DNA of 64,000 bases from Photobacterium rosenbergii. Its GTDB lineage: Bacteria > Pseudomonadota > Gammaproteobacteria > Enterobacterales > Vibrionaceae. Where the stretch lies: assembly GCF_003026455.1 (NCBI RefSeq), contig NZ_PYMB01000002.1, positions 220,856-284,855 of the forward strand. Direction: 5' to 3'. Below the pieces are notes generated by a model. That model saw only the letters and a list, made by a program, of their open reading frames with translations, did no database searches and was not told where the DNA came from. How positions within the stretch are numbered: the stretch's first letter is position 1; each line of letters starts with the position of its first letter. Of this stretch, positions 10,975 through 19,855 are shown in pieces. The translations under genes were made by a program, and so were the position numbers.

Positions 10975-11643
10975 ATGAATGCTGCTTTAATTTTTCTGAT
11001 CCCTGCCTTGTTGGGTGCCCAGTTGATTCTGACTTTGGTTTTGACCAAAGGAGAAATATGTCCGGGTCAGCGAGGGAGGGTACATAAGACCTTACCTGTT
11101 CTCCTTTTGGGTTGGCTAGTCGTCGCACTGGCTCAGCCGTATGCATTCTTACCATTGGCTGCTTTGGGTTATTTCACCTTGAAAGTAAAAACGGGCAAGA
11201 CCCGTGATGCTGGGCCGCTAAACGTTTTCTATGCAGCGAATGTATTGGCATTTCTTGTTTGGTTTTCGTTGCTACCGACATTAACTCTACCGGTGGCCGT
11301 ATTGAGTTTGGTCAGCATTGCACTGTTCGGTTCACTGGTTGCCCATATTTTATTGACTCAGGCTAAAACCCGTTTGCAAGCCTTCCACCGCTTGTTGCCA
11401 TTCGCTGGCTTTATCAGTGCCATGGTGAGCGTCCTTTGCTTGTTGTGGTTATCTTCTCTGCTCGATGAGGGCCAACTGGCGTCGTTGACGACCAATGTGG
11501 TTGCGTCTTTGGTGTTGCTTGTTGCAGGCTTGCTTGTCTGGTCAATGCACTTGTTAACGGGAAAAACGGTTAACCGTTGGCAACTGGTGGCTGCTGCTGG
11601 CATCTTAGTGCTTTCAGTTAATATGCAGATCGCATTACTATAA
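10975..11643 (+). CDS. Integral membrane protein of unknown function
   Basis: 222 aa from ATG 10975 (MNAALIFLIPALLGAQLIL). A TTG-type extension to 10930 is possible, but its residues are not hydrophobic and look like leader sequence. About seven hydrophobic helices fill the protein, with short basic cytoplasmic loops such as HILLTQAKTRLQAFHR. I do not recognise the family. It is monocistronic; the next gene (11759) is separated by a spacer and is unrelated. Confidence 0.75.
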   Translation: MNAALIFLIPALLGAQLILTLVLTKGEICPGQRGRVHKTLPVLLLGWLVVALAQPYAFLPLAALGYFTLKVKTGKTRDAGPLNVFYAANVLAFLVWFSLLPTLTLPVAVLSLVSIALFGSLVAHILLTQAKTRLQAFHRLLPFAGFISAMVSVLCLLWLSSLLDEGQLASLTTNVVASLVLLVAGLLVWSMHLLTGKTVNRWQLVAAAGILVLSVNMQIALL

Positions 11644-11758
11644 TTTTCAGGCTATTTAGCCACGGTGAGATTGGTGAAATGTGAGGCGGTCCTTTCTCTT
11701 TCCGCCTCATTCTGTCTATGCTTACTCATGAGTGAATACTTACCGAGGGGCAGGCAGT

Positions 11759-11947
11759 ATGGAGATTAACAATCTTTTGAACATGGATGGCAACATCGTT
11801 CTAGGTATCGTGAATGAGCGATTACGCCTTGAGTGTTCGACGGTCGAAGAGTTGGTCAGCCGCTATGAGCTAGACTTCAACGAGTTAAACCAAAAAATGG
11901 AAGACTTGGGCTACCATTACGATCCTATCAATAACCAATTCAAATAA
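11759..11947 (+). CDS. DUF4250-type small protein
   Basis: 62 aa, MEINNLLNMDGNIVLGIVNE..., preceded by GAGGGG about 8 bases upstream, which fixes this start over an upstream in-frame codon at 11732. The sequence LLNMDGNIVLGIVNERLRLE with a C-terminal GYHYDPINNQF matches the small DUF4250 family as I remember it. It is probably a soluble helical protein of unknown role, perhaps with an HTH-like fold (SRYELDFNELNQKMEDLGY). It converges with metR. Confidence 0.8.
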   Translation: MEINNLLNMDGNIVLGIVNERLRLECSTVEELVSRYELDFNELNQKMEDLGYHYDPINNQFK

Positions 11948-11994
11948 CACCACTCTCTATTTTAGGCTGCATCGGTGAAGGTATTTTTCCGTGA

Positions 11995-12906
11995 TCATGC
12001 AGCCTTGATACCTTCCAAATGTGTTTGGCACTGTTGTTTTGCCGTTGCGAAAAAGGCAGATAGATAATGGCGCTCCCGCTCTTGCGCCCTGATTGCAGCG
12101 AATAATCGTCGCCATAGGCCATCACCCAAAGGCTTGCTAATAATCAGCCCTTGGCGCGCAAAATCATAAACGGCCCAGTTCGGTAATGCTGCGACGCCGA
12201 GTCCAGCCGAGACCATCTGTATCAGCATGAGGGTGTTATCCGCTTGCTTCCAGTTAGCTGGCTCTACTCCTGCGGGTTGCATGAAGTGCTTCACGACATC
12301 AAGTCGGCTACGCTGAACCGGGTAGCTCAGCATGGTTTCTTGCGCGAGATCTTCTGGTGAAATAACACTTTTTGATGCGAGGGGAGATTGCGGCGAAACA
12401 ATGAGGCGCATTTCAAAATCAAACAGAGGCTCGAAATGAATTTCGCTACGGGTTTGGATATCAGAAGTAATAACAAGATCAAGTTCGCCGGCGCTTAGTG
12501 CTGGCAGTGGCTCGAAACCAAAACCGGATGAAAAATCCAGGGTGACATTTGGCCAATGTGTTTGGTACTCCTTCAGTGCAGGCATCAACCATTGGAAGCA
12601 AGAGTGGCACTCAATCGCCATATGCAGGCGGCCATTAGTATCTTCTTTCAAGCTAGCGAGCTCATGCTCAGCCTTAGCGAGTCGCGGGAAGAGGTCATCG
12701 GCAAGCCGCAAAAGGATCTCGCCCTCAGCTGTAAACTTCACCGGGCGGGTTTTGCGCAGGAACAGTTGGCTACCCAGTCGTTGTTCCAAATCTTTTAGCT
12801 GGTGGGACAATGCTGACTGGGTCAGGCATAGTGTGTTGGCTGTCGCGGTTAACGATCCGGTGTCCCTCAACACTGTGAGTGTTTTTAAGTGCTTAATTTC
12901 AATCAA
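11995..12906 (-). CDS. metR: LysR-type activator of methionine genes
   Basis: 303 aa. The HTH region is ATANTLCLTQSALSHQLKDL at about 22-41, and the whole N-terminus (IEIKHLKTLTVLRDTGSLTA) is typical of MetR. The protein uses homocysteine as co-effector to activate metE. It lies back to back with metE, and the shared intergenic region holds a perfect TGAA-N5-TTCA MetR site and Met-box-like repeats. Start ATG at 12906. Confidence 0.95.
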   Translation of the reverse strand: MIEIKHLKTLTVLRDTGSLTATANTLCLTQSALSHQLKDLEQRLGSQLFLRKTRPVKFTAEGEILLRLADDLFPRLAKAEHELASLKEDTNGRLHMAIECHSCFQWLMPALKEYQTHWPNVTLDFSSGFGFEPLPALSAGELDLVITSDIQTRSEIHFEPLFDFEMRLIVSPQSPLASKSVISPEDLAQETMLSYPVQRSRLDVVKHFMQPAGVEPANWKQADNTLMLIQMVSAGLGVAALPNWAVYDFARQGLIISKPLGDGLWRRLFAAIRAQERERHYLSAFFATAKQQCQTHLEGIKAA

Positions 12907-12972
12907 ATCGCTTCCTCATGCTTTCCGCTTGCTGCTGTCCCTATAACGCTTTTTAATGTAACGGTAAACAAC

Positions 12973-12996
12973 GGATGTGTAAACATCTAGACGGCT
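12973..12996. promoter_or_regulatory. Candidate MetJ operator (tandem Met boxes)
   Basis: Three abutting 8-mers GGATGTGT, AAACATCT and AGACGGCT resemble the Met box AGACGTCT with 5, 6 and 6 matches. They lie between metR and metE, where MetJ repression by S-adenosylmethionine would be expected. Confidence 0.5.
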
Positions 12997-13035
12997 AAAT
13001 GCTCTTTTATAGCGAAATAAACAAGCTTATTCATA

Positions 13036-13048
13036 TGAATTTTATTCA
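13036..13048. promoter_or_regulatory. MetR binding site
   Basis: TGAATTTTATTCA is a perfect match to the MetR consensus TGAA-N5-TTCA, about 90 bp upstream of the metE start and 130 bp upstream of metR. It is suitably placed for activation of metE. Confidence 0.75.
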
Positions 13049-13138
13049 AGATAAACATTAATCATAAGAAATTGCTCATAGTCAGGGCGTGAGTCATTGT
13101 TAATCCAACAACAGAAAACGAGCATGGACGGATTAATA

Positions 13139-15430
13139 ATGACTGTAAAAACAACGACACACATTTTGGGCTACCCGCGAATTGGTAGCCAGCGTGAACT
13201 AAAATTTGCTCAGGAAAAGTACTGGCGGGGTGAGATTTCACAGGCTGAGCTTAAGGAAGTCGGTAGTCTGCTTCGACACCGTCATTGGGGGGAACAAACC
13301 GGTGCTGGGCTTGATGTCGTCACGGTAGGTGATTTTGCGTGGTACGACCATGTTTTGGGTACCAGTATGCTGCTGGGCCATTTGCCTAAACGCCACCGTA
13401 GTGGCTTTCCGGACCTTGATACGCTTTTCCGGGTTGCTAGGGGCAAAGCACCAACAGGTTGCGCTTGTGCAGCATCAGATATGACTAAGTGGTTCAATAC
13501 TAACTATCACTATATCGTCCCCGAGTTCAGCGCTGACGATGAATTTAATGTTAGTTGGCCGCAGTTGTTCGAAGAAATCGCTGAAGCGAAACAAGCAGGG
13601 CATGCAGTAAAACCGGTTCTACTGGGGCCTGTCTCTTATCTATGGTTGGGTAAAGAAAAAGAGCAAGGTTTTGATAGGCTTTCGCTCTTGCCAAGGTTAT
13701 TGGCGACGTATCAGCAAATCTTAACCAAACTGGCAAAGCTCGGTGTCGATTGGGTGCAGATTGATGAACCGGTATTGGCATTGGAACTCCCCAAAGAGTG
13801 GGCCGATTCATTCAAAATTGCCTATCAGGTGCTTCATGGTGCCCCCAAACTCTTACTGACAACGTATTTTGATAACATTACTCACCAACTGGACGCGATA
13901 GTAGGGCTTAAAGTAGATGGCCTTCATGTGGATATCACTGCAGCACCAGAACAACTGGATGAAGTTGTAAAGCGCTTGCCTGAACATTGGGTTCTCTCTG
14001 CAGGCGTCGTTAATGGACGAAATGTATGGCGGGCAGATCTCGCGGCTTTGGTTGAAAGGCTGAAGCCAGTTAAAAGGTTGCTGGGTGAGCGCTTATGGTT
14101 GGCCTCTTCGTGCTCGTTGCTGCACAGTCCAATGGATCTCGATTTGGAAACCGAAATTGACCCGGAGGTACGGCAGTGGTTAGCGTTTGCTAAGCAAAAA
14201 TGTCGTGAGTTGACCCTTCTAGCTCAAGCCATTGATGGCAATGATATTGCCATTGATGAATGTGTCCGGTACAGCGCCCCGATCAAAGCGCGAGCAAGCA
14301 ATGCATTGGTTAACAATGAACTAGTGCGACAGCGTAGTGAAGCTATCACGGACGGTTTGGCTCAAAGAACGTTGCCTTACCAGGAGCGTGCTCGCGTTCA
14401 GCGCCAATCGCTAGGGTTGCCGCTACTGCCGACAACAACCATTGGGTCTTTCCCACAAACTAATGAAATTCGTACTCAGCGTCGGGACTTCAAAGCCGGA
14501 AGGTTGAGTGAGCAAGATTATGTTACTGCCATGCAGGGGCACATTGGTGATGCGATTGAGCGTCAGATCAAGCTCGACCTAGATGTGTTGGTCCACGGTG
14601 AGGCCGAGCGTAATGATATGGTGGAGTACTTTGCCGAGTTGCTTGAAGGGTTTGCCGCCACCCGCTTTGGTTGGGTACAGAGTTACGGCTCACGTTGCGT
14701 CAAACCAGCAGTGATTGTGTCTGATATATATCGAGCAAAGCCATTGACCGTTTCTTGGGCGCAATATGCCCAATCATTAACGGATAAGCCTGTTAAAGGC
14801 ATGCTGACTGGCCCTGTGACCATCTTAGGGTGGACATTCCCACGGGAAGATCTAAGCCGGGAAGCAATTGCTAACCAGATTGCTCTGGCTTTAAGGGATG
14901 AAGTGGCAGATCTGCAAGAAACGGGGATTAAGATCATTCAGATTGATGAGCCTGCGATTCGTGAGGGTATGCCTCTGAAGGCTAGCCAGTGGCAGGATTA
15001 CCTAGACTGGGCAGTTAAAGCTTTCAAGATTTCTGCCGCAAGCGCTGAGCCGCAAACACAGATCCATACCCATATGTGTTATAGCGAGTTTAACGACATG
15101 ATTGAGTCAGTCGCGGCTTTGGATGCAGATGTGATCACGATTGAGACCTCACGTTCTGATATGGAATTGCTACATGCTTTCGAAGAGTTTGAATACCCGA
15201 ATGAAATTGGTCCAGGCGTGTATGATATCCACTCGCCGAATATTCCAACGGTTGAGCAGATCGTTGAGTTGATTGAGAAGGCAGAAGCTAAAATTCCAGC
15301 AGAGCGTTTGTGGATCAACCCTGATTGCGGTTTGAAAACAAGGAACTGGAATGAAACAGAGGCTGCGCTTACTAATCTGGTTGAAGCAGCGAAAGTGCTG
15401 CGGCAGCAGTATCATTTGAAGGCAGTATAG
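13139..15430 (+). CDS. metE: Cobalamin-independent methionine synthase
   Basis: 763 aa from ATG 13139 ([20 protein letters not shown]), the length of E. coli MetE; an earlier in-frame codon at 13097 has no support. It transfers methyl from 5-methyl-THF polyglutamate to homocysteine. The N-terminal half carries [16 protein letters not shown]. The C-terminal catalytic barrel has [10 protein letters not shown], the zinc ligands in HTHMCYSEF and NPDCGLKTR, and [13 protein letters not shown]. Met box and MetR sites lie upstream and a strong terminator downstream. Confidence 0.98.
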   Translation: MTVKTTTHILGYPRIGSQRELKFAQEKYWRGEISQAELKEVGSLLRHRHWGEQTGAGLDVVTVGDFAWYDHVLGTSMLLGHLPKRHRSGFPDLDTLFRVARGKAPTGCACAASDMTKWFNTNYHYIVPEFSADDEFNVSWPQLFEEIAEAKQAGHAVKPVLLGPVSYLWLGKEKEQGFDRLSLLPRLLATYQQILTKLAKLGVDWVQIDEPVLALELPKEWADSFKIAYQVLHGAPKLLLTTYFDNITHQLDAIVGLKVDGLHVDITAAPEQLDEVVKRLPEHWVLSAGVVNGRNVWRADLAALVERLKPVKRLLGERLWLASSCSLLHSPMDLDLETEIDPEVRQWLAFAKQKCRELTLLAQAIDGNDIAIDECVRYSAPIKARASNALVNNELVRQRSEAITDGLAQRTLPYQERARVQRQSLGLPLLPTTTIGSFPQTNEIRTQRRDFKAGRLSEQDYVTAMQGHIGDAIERQIKLDLDVLVHGEAERNDMVEYFAELLEGFAATRFGWVQSYGSRCVKPAVIVSDIYRAKPLTVSWAQYAQSLTDKPVKGMLTGPVTILGWTFPREDLSREAIANQIALALRDEVADLQETGIKIIQIDEPAIREGMPLKASQWQDYLDWAVKAFKISAASAEPQTQIHTHMCYSEFNDMIESVAALDADVITIETSRSDMELLHAFEEFEYPNEIGPGVYDIHSPNIPTVEQIVELIEKAEAKIPAERLWINPDCGLKTRNWNETEAALTNLVEAAKVLRQQYHLKAV

Positions 15431-15464
15431 TATCAGGTATTTAAGTTTGAGATAAACACTGAGT

Positions 15465-15492
15465 AAGCCCCTGAAAACCTCAGGGGCTTTGC
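15465..15492 (+). terminator. Terminator after metE
   Basis: Stem AGCCCCTGA / TCAGGGGCT with a 5-base loop, followed by TTTGCATTATT. It may also serve the convergent gene at 15497. Confidence 0.85.
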
Positions 15493-15496
15493 ATTA

Positions 15497-15745
15497 TTAC
15501 GAGCGACCTTTAATATCTTCGAAGCTAGGTTTATAGTCCGATTTAGTATATTTAGTTTTTAGCTCAGGGAAATGAGTACGCTCATTTTGGCCCTGTAGCT
15601 CTTTACTATTGGGGACATAATTGGATGGTTGGTACTCGACTTTTTGAGGTGATACTTCACTGTTGTCATTGCGGCCTTGGAGCTCGTATGCGACAGCTGA
15701 ATTAGCAATAAAAAGCCCAACAATAATTAACACGATATTTTTCAT
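15497..15745 (-). CDS. Small exported protein of unknown function
   Basis: 82 aa. The N-terminus, MKNIVLIIVGLFIANSAVAY, is a clear Sec signal peptide with cleavage expected after AVA. The mature part of about 63 residues is polar and carries a doubled motif, ELQGRN near 21 and ELQGQN near 49, each followed by a Pro/Tyr-rich segment. It is probably periplasmic or secreted. I do not recognise a family. Confidence 0.75.
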   Translation of the reverse strand: MKNIVLIIVGLFIANSAVAYELQGRNDNSEVSPQKVEYQPSNYVPNSKELQGQNERTHFPELKTKYTKSDYKPSFEDIKGRS

Positions 15746-16095
15746 AACAGCCTACCTTAGCAAAATTGAAAGGTGTACCGATTTCCTGATTACCAATTAC
15801 TTGGTACATAAAGCTTAGATGATAAAAAATCGTTATTGTGATGATTTACAAAACTTTAATTTAGTATCTCATCATTAAGTTGTTATTGATAACATATTAT
15901 ATAGTTTTGATGAGCTGATTAGTTAAAACTAACCCATTGAAAAAGTTTATAGTTTGATGGTTTTAGCTAGAGCGGAAGATAAATGAAATGATGGCACAAC
16001 ATAAAACATGAAAGTTTTGTGAATTAATATTAGTGCCATAAAGCGGTATGATACTCCTGCATGAAGCAGGAGTATTGAGTCAACCGTTGGATTGC
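15746..16095. other. AT-rich intergenic region with a terminator-like hairpin
   Basis: No gene is visible. The right end has a perfect hairpin ATACTCCTGC-ATGAA-GCAGGAGTAT (16051-16075) just past the stop of the META-domain gene, which probably terminates that transcript. The promoter of the small exported protein must lie near 15746-15850. Confidence 0.6.
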
Positions 16096-16542
16096 TTATT
16101 CAGCTTCGGTACGAGTGAAGGTTAACGTATGCTCAGTACCGGCTAGCGTTAGCTGGTTACCCGCTACAGTCGCGGTACTCCAGTCCATTAGCGTTGCGCT
16201 CATCACGCGCTCTAGTTCCATGGCTGGCTCTGGGCAAGCCATCATGGTCATCCCCATTTTCTCGATGCGAAGCTTACCCTCGTTAAGCTGAGCTTGACCA
16301 AAGTAACGGTTACAGCCAGCATGGCCGTTGGCACCTAGATCAGATGATAGCTGAAGGTTAGGGGCCTTGAATGGTTCGGCAAGCTCAAGTGCGTTACCGT
16401 CAACCTTATTAAGTACCCAGTTGAAAGAAGCAAGGTCAGTATTCGTAATCATAGCGGTAGTCGGCTCACTTTCAGTGTTTGATGCACAAGCGGCAAGAAT
16501 CACAGGTACGGCTAAAGCTGCAAGAAAACGTTTCTTCATCAT
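16096..16542 (-). CDS. META-domain (HslJ-like) lipoprotein
   Basis: 148 aa. A lipoprotein signal peptide ends in the lipobox LAAC at about residue 19. The META domain follows, with the typical AGCNRYFG...MGMTMMACPEPAMELE core. E. coli HslJ is a heat-inducible outer-membrane protein linked to novobiocin resistance; this homologue is expected at the envelope. GGGA precedes the ATG by about 8 bases. The hairpin at 16051 ends the transcript. Confidence 0.9.
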   Translation of the reverse strand: MMKKRFLAALAVPVILAACASNTESEPTTAMITNTDLASFNWVLNKVDGNALELAEPFKAPNLQLSSDLGANGHAGCNRYFGQAQLNEGKLRIEKMGMTMMACPEPAMELERVMSATLMDWSTATVAGNQLTLAGTEHTLTFTRTEAE

Positions 16543-16802
16543 TATAAATTCCCAGAAGTCCTAATAACTGTCCAGCCAAGTATTATTCCCCTGAATACAT
16601 TAGCTAGAGAATTAATTGTACGTTGTTTTTTATCTTGTTTTACAATATATATCAGATTTTGGTGTGAGGGAATATAAAAAAATCACACTAAACCCTACAA
16701 TATTCAGGTTTGGTTATGTTTTAGTCCATGAAGAAAACATAAACACTAAACAAGATAGTAGTTTATACGATACAAAAAGAAAAAATGTTAAGCCTGCGTC
16801 AT

Positions 16803-18443
16803 TTAATCTTGTTCTTTTTTTATCATATGAAGATGTACATCTTGTTGTGGGAACGGAATGGATATGCCTTCCCTGTCAAAGCGCATTTTCACTTCCCGGG
16901 TGACATCCCAGTAGACATCCCAATAGTCTTCGGTTTTGACCCAAGGTCTGACAATGAAATCTACCGAAGAGGAGTTGAGCACATGCAGTTTGATGGTTGG
17001 CTCGGGTGAGCGAAGCACCATTGGGTGATCGGCGAGAATCGCCTCAAGGACTTTTTCTGTCTTCTCTACATCGTCGCCATAGCCGATGCCAAAGACCATA
17101 TCGACACGGCGCACCCTTTCGTGGGTGATATTTTTGATGGTATCACCCCAAATTTTACTGTTCGGAACGATAAGGATTTGGTTATCAAAGGTCTTGATGG
17201 TGGTACTGACCAGACTCATATGGCTCACTTTACCGGATGTACCGCCAGCTTCGACAAAATCATCCACATCGAACGGGCGGTAGATCAGCAGCATCATACC
17301 GGATGCGAAGTTAGACAGGGTGTCCTGCAAAGCAAAACCGATAATTACACCGGCAACACCGAAACCGGTTAGAACAGGGGCTAGATTCAGCCCAATTTGA
17401 GAGAGGGCAATCAAGATACCAATGCACAACACAGTGTTGCCACTAATAGAAATGAAGAAGTCCTTCATCAGCTGCGACATGCGCAAGGTCGGTGAGGAGA
17501 CCGCACGGGTGACAATCCGCCGGGTGATATTCTTGAAAATCTTGAAGATAAAGATAATGACCAAGAAAACAAACAACTTGAACAGCGCCGCAGGGGTGTT
17601 CTGGGCCAACCAGTCTCGGAAGTCTTTGAGGCCATCTGAAAGGAGTGACCACAGCACCTTGATATCTAAAATCTCATTGGTCAGGTTGCCTGAGACAACA
17701 AATAACTGTTTGGTATAGTCTGTCGTGTCGATCCCCATCTTGCTAGCAAGGTCGACGATAAACTGTAACCCTTCTATATCCCCGACCACTTGTCTCTGGG
17801 CAAGAATGTATTGTAGTTGTAAGGATGCCTTTTCCTCTTCTGCAGCAGATTTGATCTGGCCCGCTAGCATGTTTTCCTGCTGGTTATCAAAGGAGAGTTT
17901 GGCTGAAAGAAATTCCAGCCGTTGCTCGATCTCTTTGATGAGTTGGGCTTTTTGCTCATCATCAGGCTTGCCCAGTAATTCCAGCCAACCAAAGTTGGCC
18001 CATTGCTCACCGAGAATAGTGTGATAGAAAGCCGTCGTTTCGTGGAGTGTTTTTTGGATGATCAGCTTCTGCTCTTGGTCGGCACTGTCTAAATCGCTTT
18101 GTAGCTTGGTGACTTGCTCGGCGAGGAAATCAATGGCGAGGGTGAGGTATTCTATCTGGTCATTAACAAAGCCTATGACTCTCGGGGTGTTCTCTTCCGT
18201 GCGGTTGTTGATCAGTTTTTGTAGTTCTGCGCGGATATCTTCGTTCTTTTTCAGCATCTGCATATCAATGATGCTTTTGGCTGTGCCTGTTTTCCCTTGG
18301 GATTCCTTATAAAGTTCAGCCATTTCCGATTCCATTTGCTCTATCTTGGCAAATTCATCAGGTTTTGGCTCCGGGGCTGGTTCTGCCTCTTCGGCAAACG
18401 AAAACAAGGAGAAGAAAAGGGTGATGATAAGTAGCCAGCGCAT
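16803..18443 (-). CDS. MscS-family mechanosensitive channel with periplasmic coiled-coil domain
   Basis: 546 aa. A signal peptide (MRWLLIITLFFSLFSFAEEA) precedes about 230 residues of charged helical sequence, then membrane segments at about 285-305 and 325-350, and the pore helix region VLTGFGVAGVIIGFALQDT, followed by LSNFASGMMLLIYRPFDVDD, the MscS signature. The cytoplasmic beta domain has VSTTIKTFDNQILIVPNS. It releases solutes on hypo-osmotic shock. Its start is 110 bp from the prophage attL core, so the promoter is probably intact. Confidence 0.93.
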   Translation of the reverse strand: MRWLLIITLFFSLFSFAEEAEPAPEPKPDEFAKIEQMESEMAELYKESQGKTGTAKSIIDMQMLKKNEDIRAELQKLINNRTEENTPRVIGFVNDQIEYLTLAIDFLAEQVTKLQSDLDSADQEQKLIIQKTLHETTAFYHTILGEQWANFGWLELLGKPDDEQKAQLIKEIEQRLEFLSAKLSFDNQQENMLAGQIKSAAEEEKASLQLQYILAQRQVVGDIEGLQFIVDLASKMGIDTTDYTKQLFVVSGNLTNEILDIKVLWSLLSDGLKDFRDWLAQNTPAALFKLFVFLVIIFIFKIFKNITRRIVTRAVSSPTLRMSQLMKDFFISISGNTVLCIGILIALSQIGLNLAPVLTGFGVAGVIIGFALQDTLSNFASGMMLLIYRPFDVDDFVEAGGTSGKVSHMSLVSTTIKTFDNQILIVPNSKIWGDTIKNITHERVRRVDMVFGIGYGDDVEKTEKVLEAILADHPMVLRSPEPTIKLHVLNSSSVDFIVRPWVKTEDYWDVYWDVTREVKMRFDREGISIPFPQQDVHLHMIKKEQD

Positions 18444-18553
18444 ACAGGTCGAACTCCGAGAGATACCTACGTAACAATAAACATAGAGAGCAAACGGGGT
18501 AGTGCTGGCTTAATTTCTGGAAAGTGAGAAAGAAAAATTGGAAGGGAAGCAGG

Positions 18554-18598
18554 CAAAAAAAGGCCCCCTACATGAGGGGGCAATATTTACCATCGCTA
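18554..18598. repeat. attL core (left 45-bp direct repeat, contains a terminator)
   Basis: Identical over 45 bp to 55672-55716; identity stops at both ends. It contains the stem GCCCCCT/AGGGGGC (18563-18581), followed on the minus strand by seven T, so it can also terminate leftward int transcription. Confidence 0.93.
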
Positions 18599-18713
18599 GT
18601 ATTAGTGATTTTTTATAAGTTCAATAAAAACAGTAATATAGATCTTTTATCAATGACTTAGATAACCCCGGATTCTGCTATTTTCAGCAATTTACGACGT
18701 GTTTTTTCTTCTC

Positions 18714-18735
18714 TGTCGCCACTTTGTCGCCACTT
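18714..18735. repeat. Candidate integrase arm-type sites, left
   Basis: Two abutting copies of TGTCGCCACTT (18714-18724 and 18725-18735) lie between the int stop and the att core. Related 11-bp units occur in the same orientation beside attR (55604-55625). Paired direct repeats flanking the core are typical arm sites for P2/HP1-type integrases. The rest of 18444-18757 shows no gene. Confidence 0.7.
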
Positions 18736-18757
18736 TTATTATCAATAATTTGCTTAA

Positions 18758-19762
18758 TTACAGGCAGTTAAGAGGGTTCTTAGTGACAGCATCTTGAAGG
18801 TGATCAGGCGAGAAATGGCTGTAAACCATAGTCTGTTTTATGTCGCGATGACCAAGGATTCGCTGCAGCACCAAGATGTTTCCTCCATTCATCATAAAGT
18901 GGCTGGCGAAGGTATGGCGGAGCACATGGGTAGCTTGTCCTTTAGGGAGTTCAGGAAAGCATTTGCGTAATCGCATATAAACAGGAAAGTAGTTAACAGA
19001 GAAAAGAGGGCCATTACCAGGCTTGTGGATAGCATCGTATAGTTCGGCTGAGATAGGCACGGTACGATTACGCTTCCCTTTGGTATTGGTGAAAGTGATT
19101 TTGTACTTGGAGAGTTGAGAGCCTTTGAGGTTCGCCGCCTCCATAATGCGAGCTCCGGTAGCCAGGCACACCTTTATTACGTTGGTCATGTCTTCCGGAT
19201 TGTTCTGGGTACCGACGTAATCAAGCAGGGTACGAATTTCTTCGGGGGAAAGGAAAGCAAGTTCAGATTCATCAACCCTAATTTTCTTCACATCAGCAAA
19301 CGGGTTAGGTAGCGGCCATTCTTTAATACGAATAAGCTCATTGAACACAGCCTTGAGTAAAGTCAGCTCCAGGTTCTGAGTTTGGGCTGCAATAGAACGT
19401 CCATCACCCATTAGGATGTTGGTACGGTTAGCCCGGTATTCGGTGTAATCCTTCGCTTTGCATTTGGCAGCAATAGGGTTGCCCATTTGCTGGCAGATGT
19501 TCTGTAGCATCTTGAGGTACATCTTACCGGTTTTTATATTCTTGCCGTGGTAGTGATACCAAAGATCGATAAGGTCAGACAGCCGGCGCTTGTCGTCAGC
19601 AGTGCCAAGCCAAGGCTTATCTTCAGCTTCACGTAACGTGTAGCGTTCAAAAGCAGTTGCTTCACCTTTAGTCGCGAACTTCTTTCTTACTCGTTTTCCT
19701 TGTCGGCCATGAGGGTAGCATTCGCACATCCAGCTCCCATCTTTTTGTTTTCTAACCGCCAT
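18758..19762 (-). CDS. int: Phage tyrosine integrase
   Basis: 334 aa, P2/HP1 integrase size. The N-terminal arm-binding part is MAVRKQKDGSWMCECYPHG. The catalytic residues are in order: R205 (ATGARIMEA), H279-x-x-R282 (HVLRHTFASHF), H305 (LGHRDI) and Y314 (TMVYSHFSP). It integrates the phage into the pst terminator and, with Cox, excises it. The start is 10 bp from a LexA-type box (19774-19789) that overlaps the expected promoter. The transcript runs towards attL, whose hairpin can end it. Confidence 0.97.
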   Translation of the reverse strand: MAVRKQKDGSWMCECYPHGRQGKRVRKKFATKGEATAFERYTLREAEDKPWLGTADDKRRLSDLIDLWYHYHGKNIKTGKMYLKMLQNICQQMGNPIAAKCKAKDYTEYRANRTNILMGDGRSIAAQTQNLELTLLKAVFNELIRIKEWPLPNPFADVKKIRVDESELAFLSPEEIRTLLDYVGTQNNPEDMTNVIKVCLATGARIMEAANLKGSQLSKYKITFTNTKGKRNRTVPISAELYDAIHKPGNGPLFSVNYFPVYMRLRKCFPELPKGQATHVLRHTFASHFMMNGGNILVLQRILGHRDIKQTMVYSHFSPDHLQDAVTKNPLNCL

Positions 19763-19773
19763 TACCCTTTACC

Positions 19774-19789
19774 CTGTATGTTCATACAG
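19774..19789. promoter_or_regulatory. LexA-type SOS box between int and the SRA-like/HNH gene
   Basis: CTGTATGTTCATACAG is a perfect CTGT-N8-ACAG match. It lies 10 bp upstream of int and 66 bp upstream of the rightward nuclease gene, so it could repress either or both. Confidence 0.8.
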
Positions 19790-19855
19790 TTATCATATAT
19801 GCAATTCCATTCAAATCAATGTCTATTGGTGCAAATAGAAACAAGGGGACATTTC

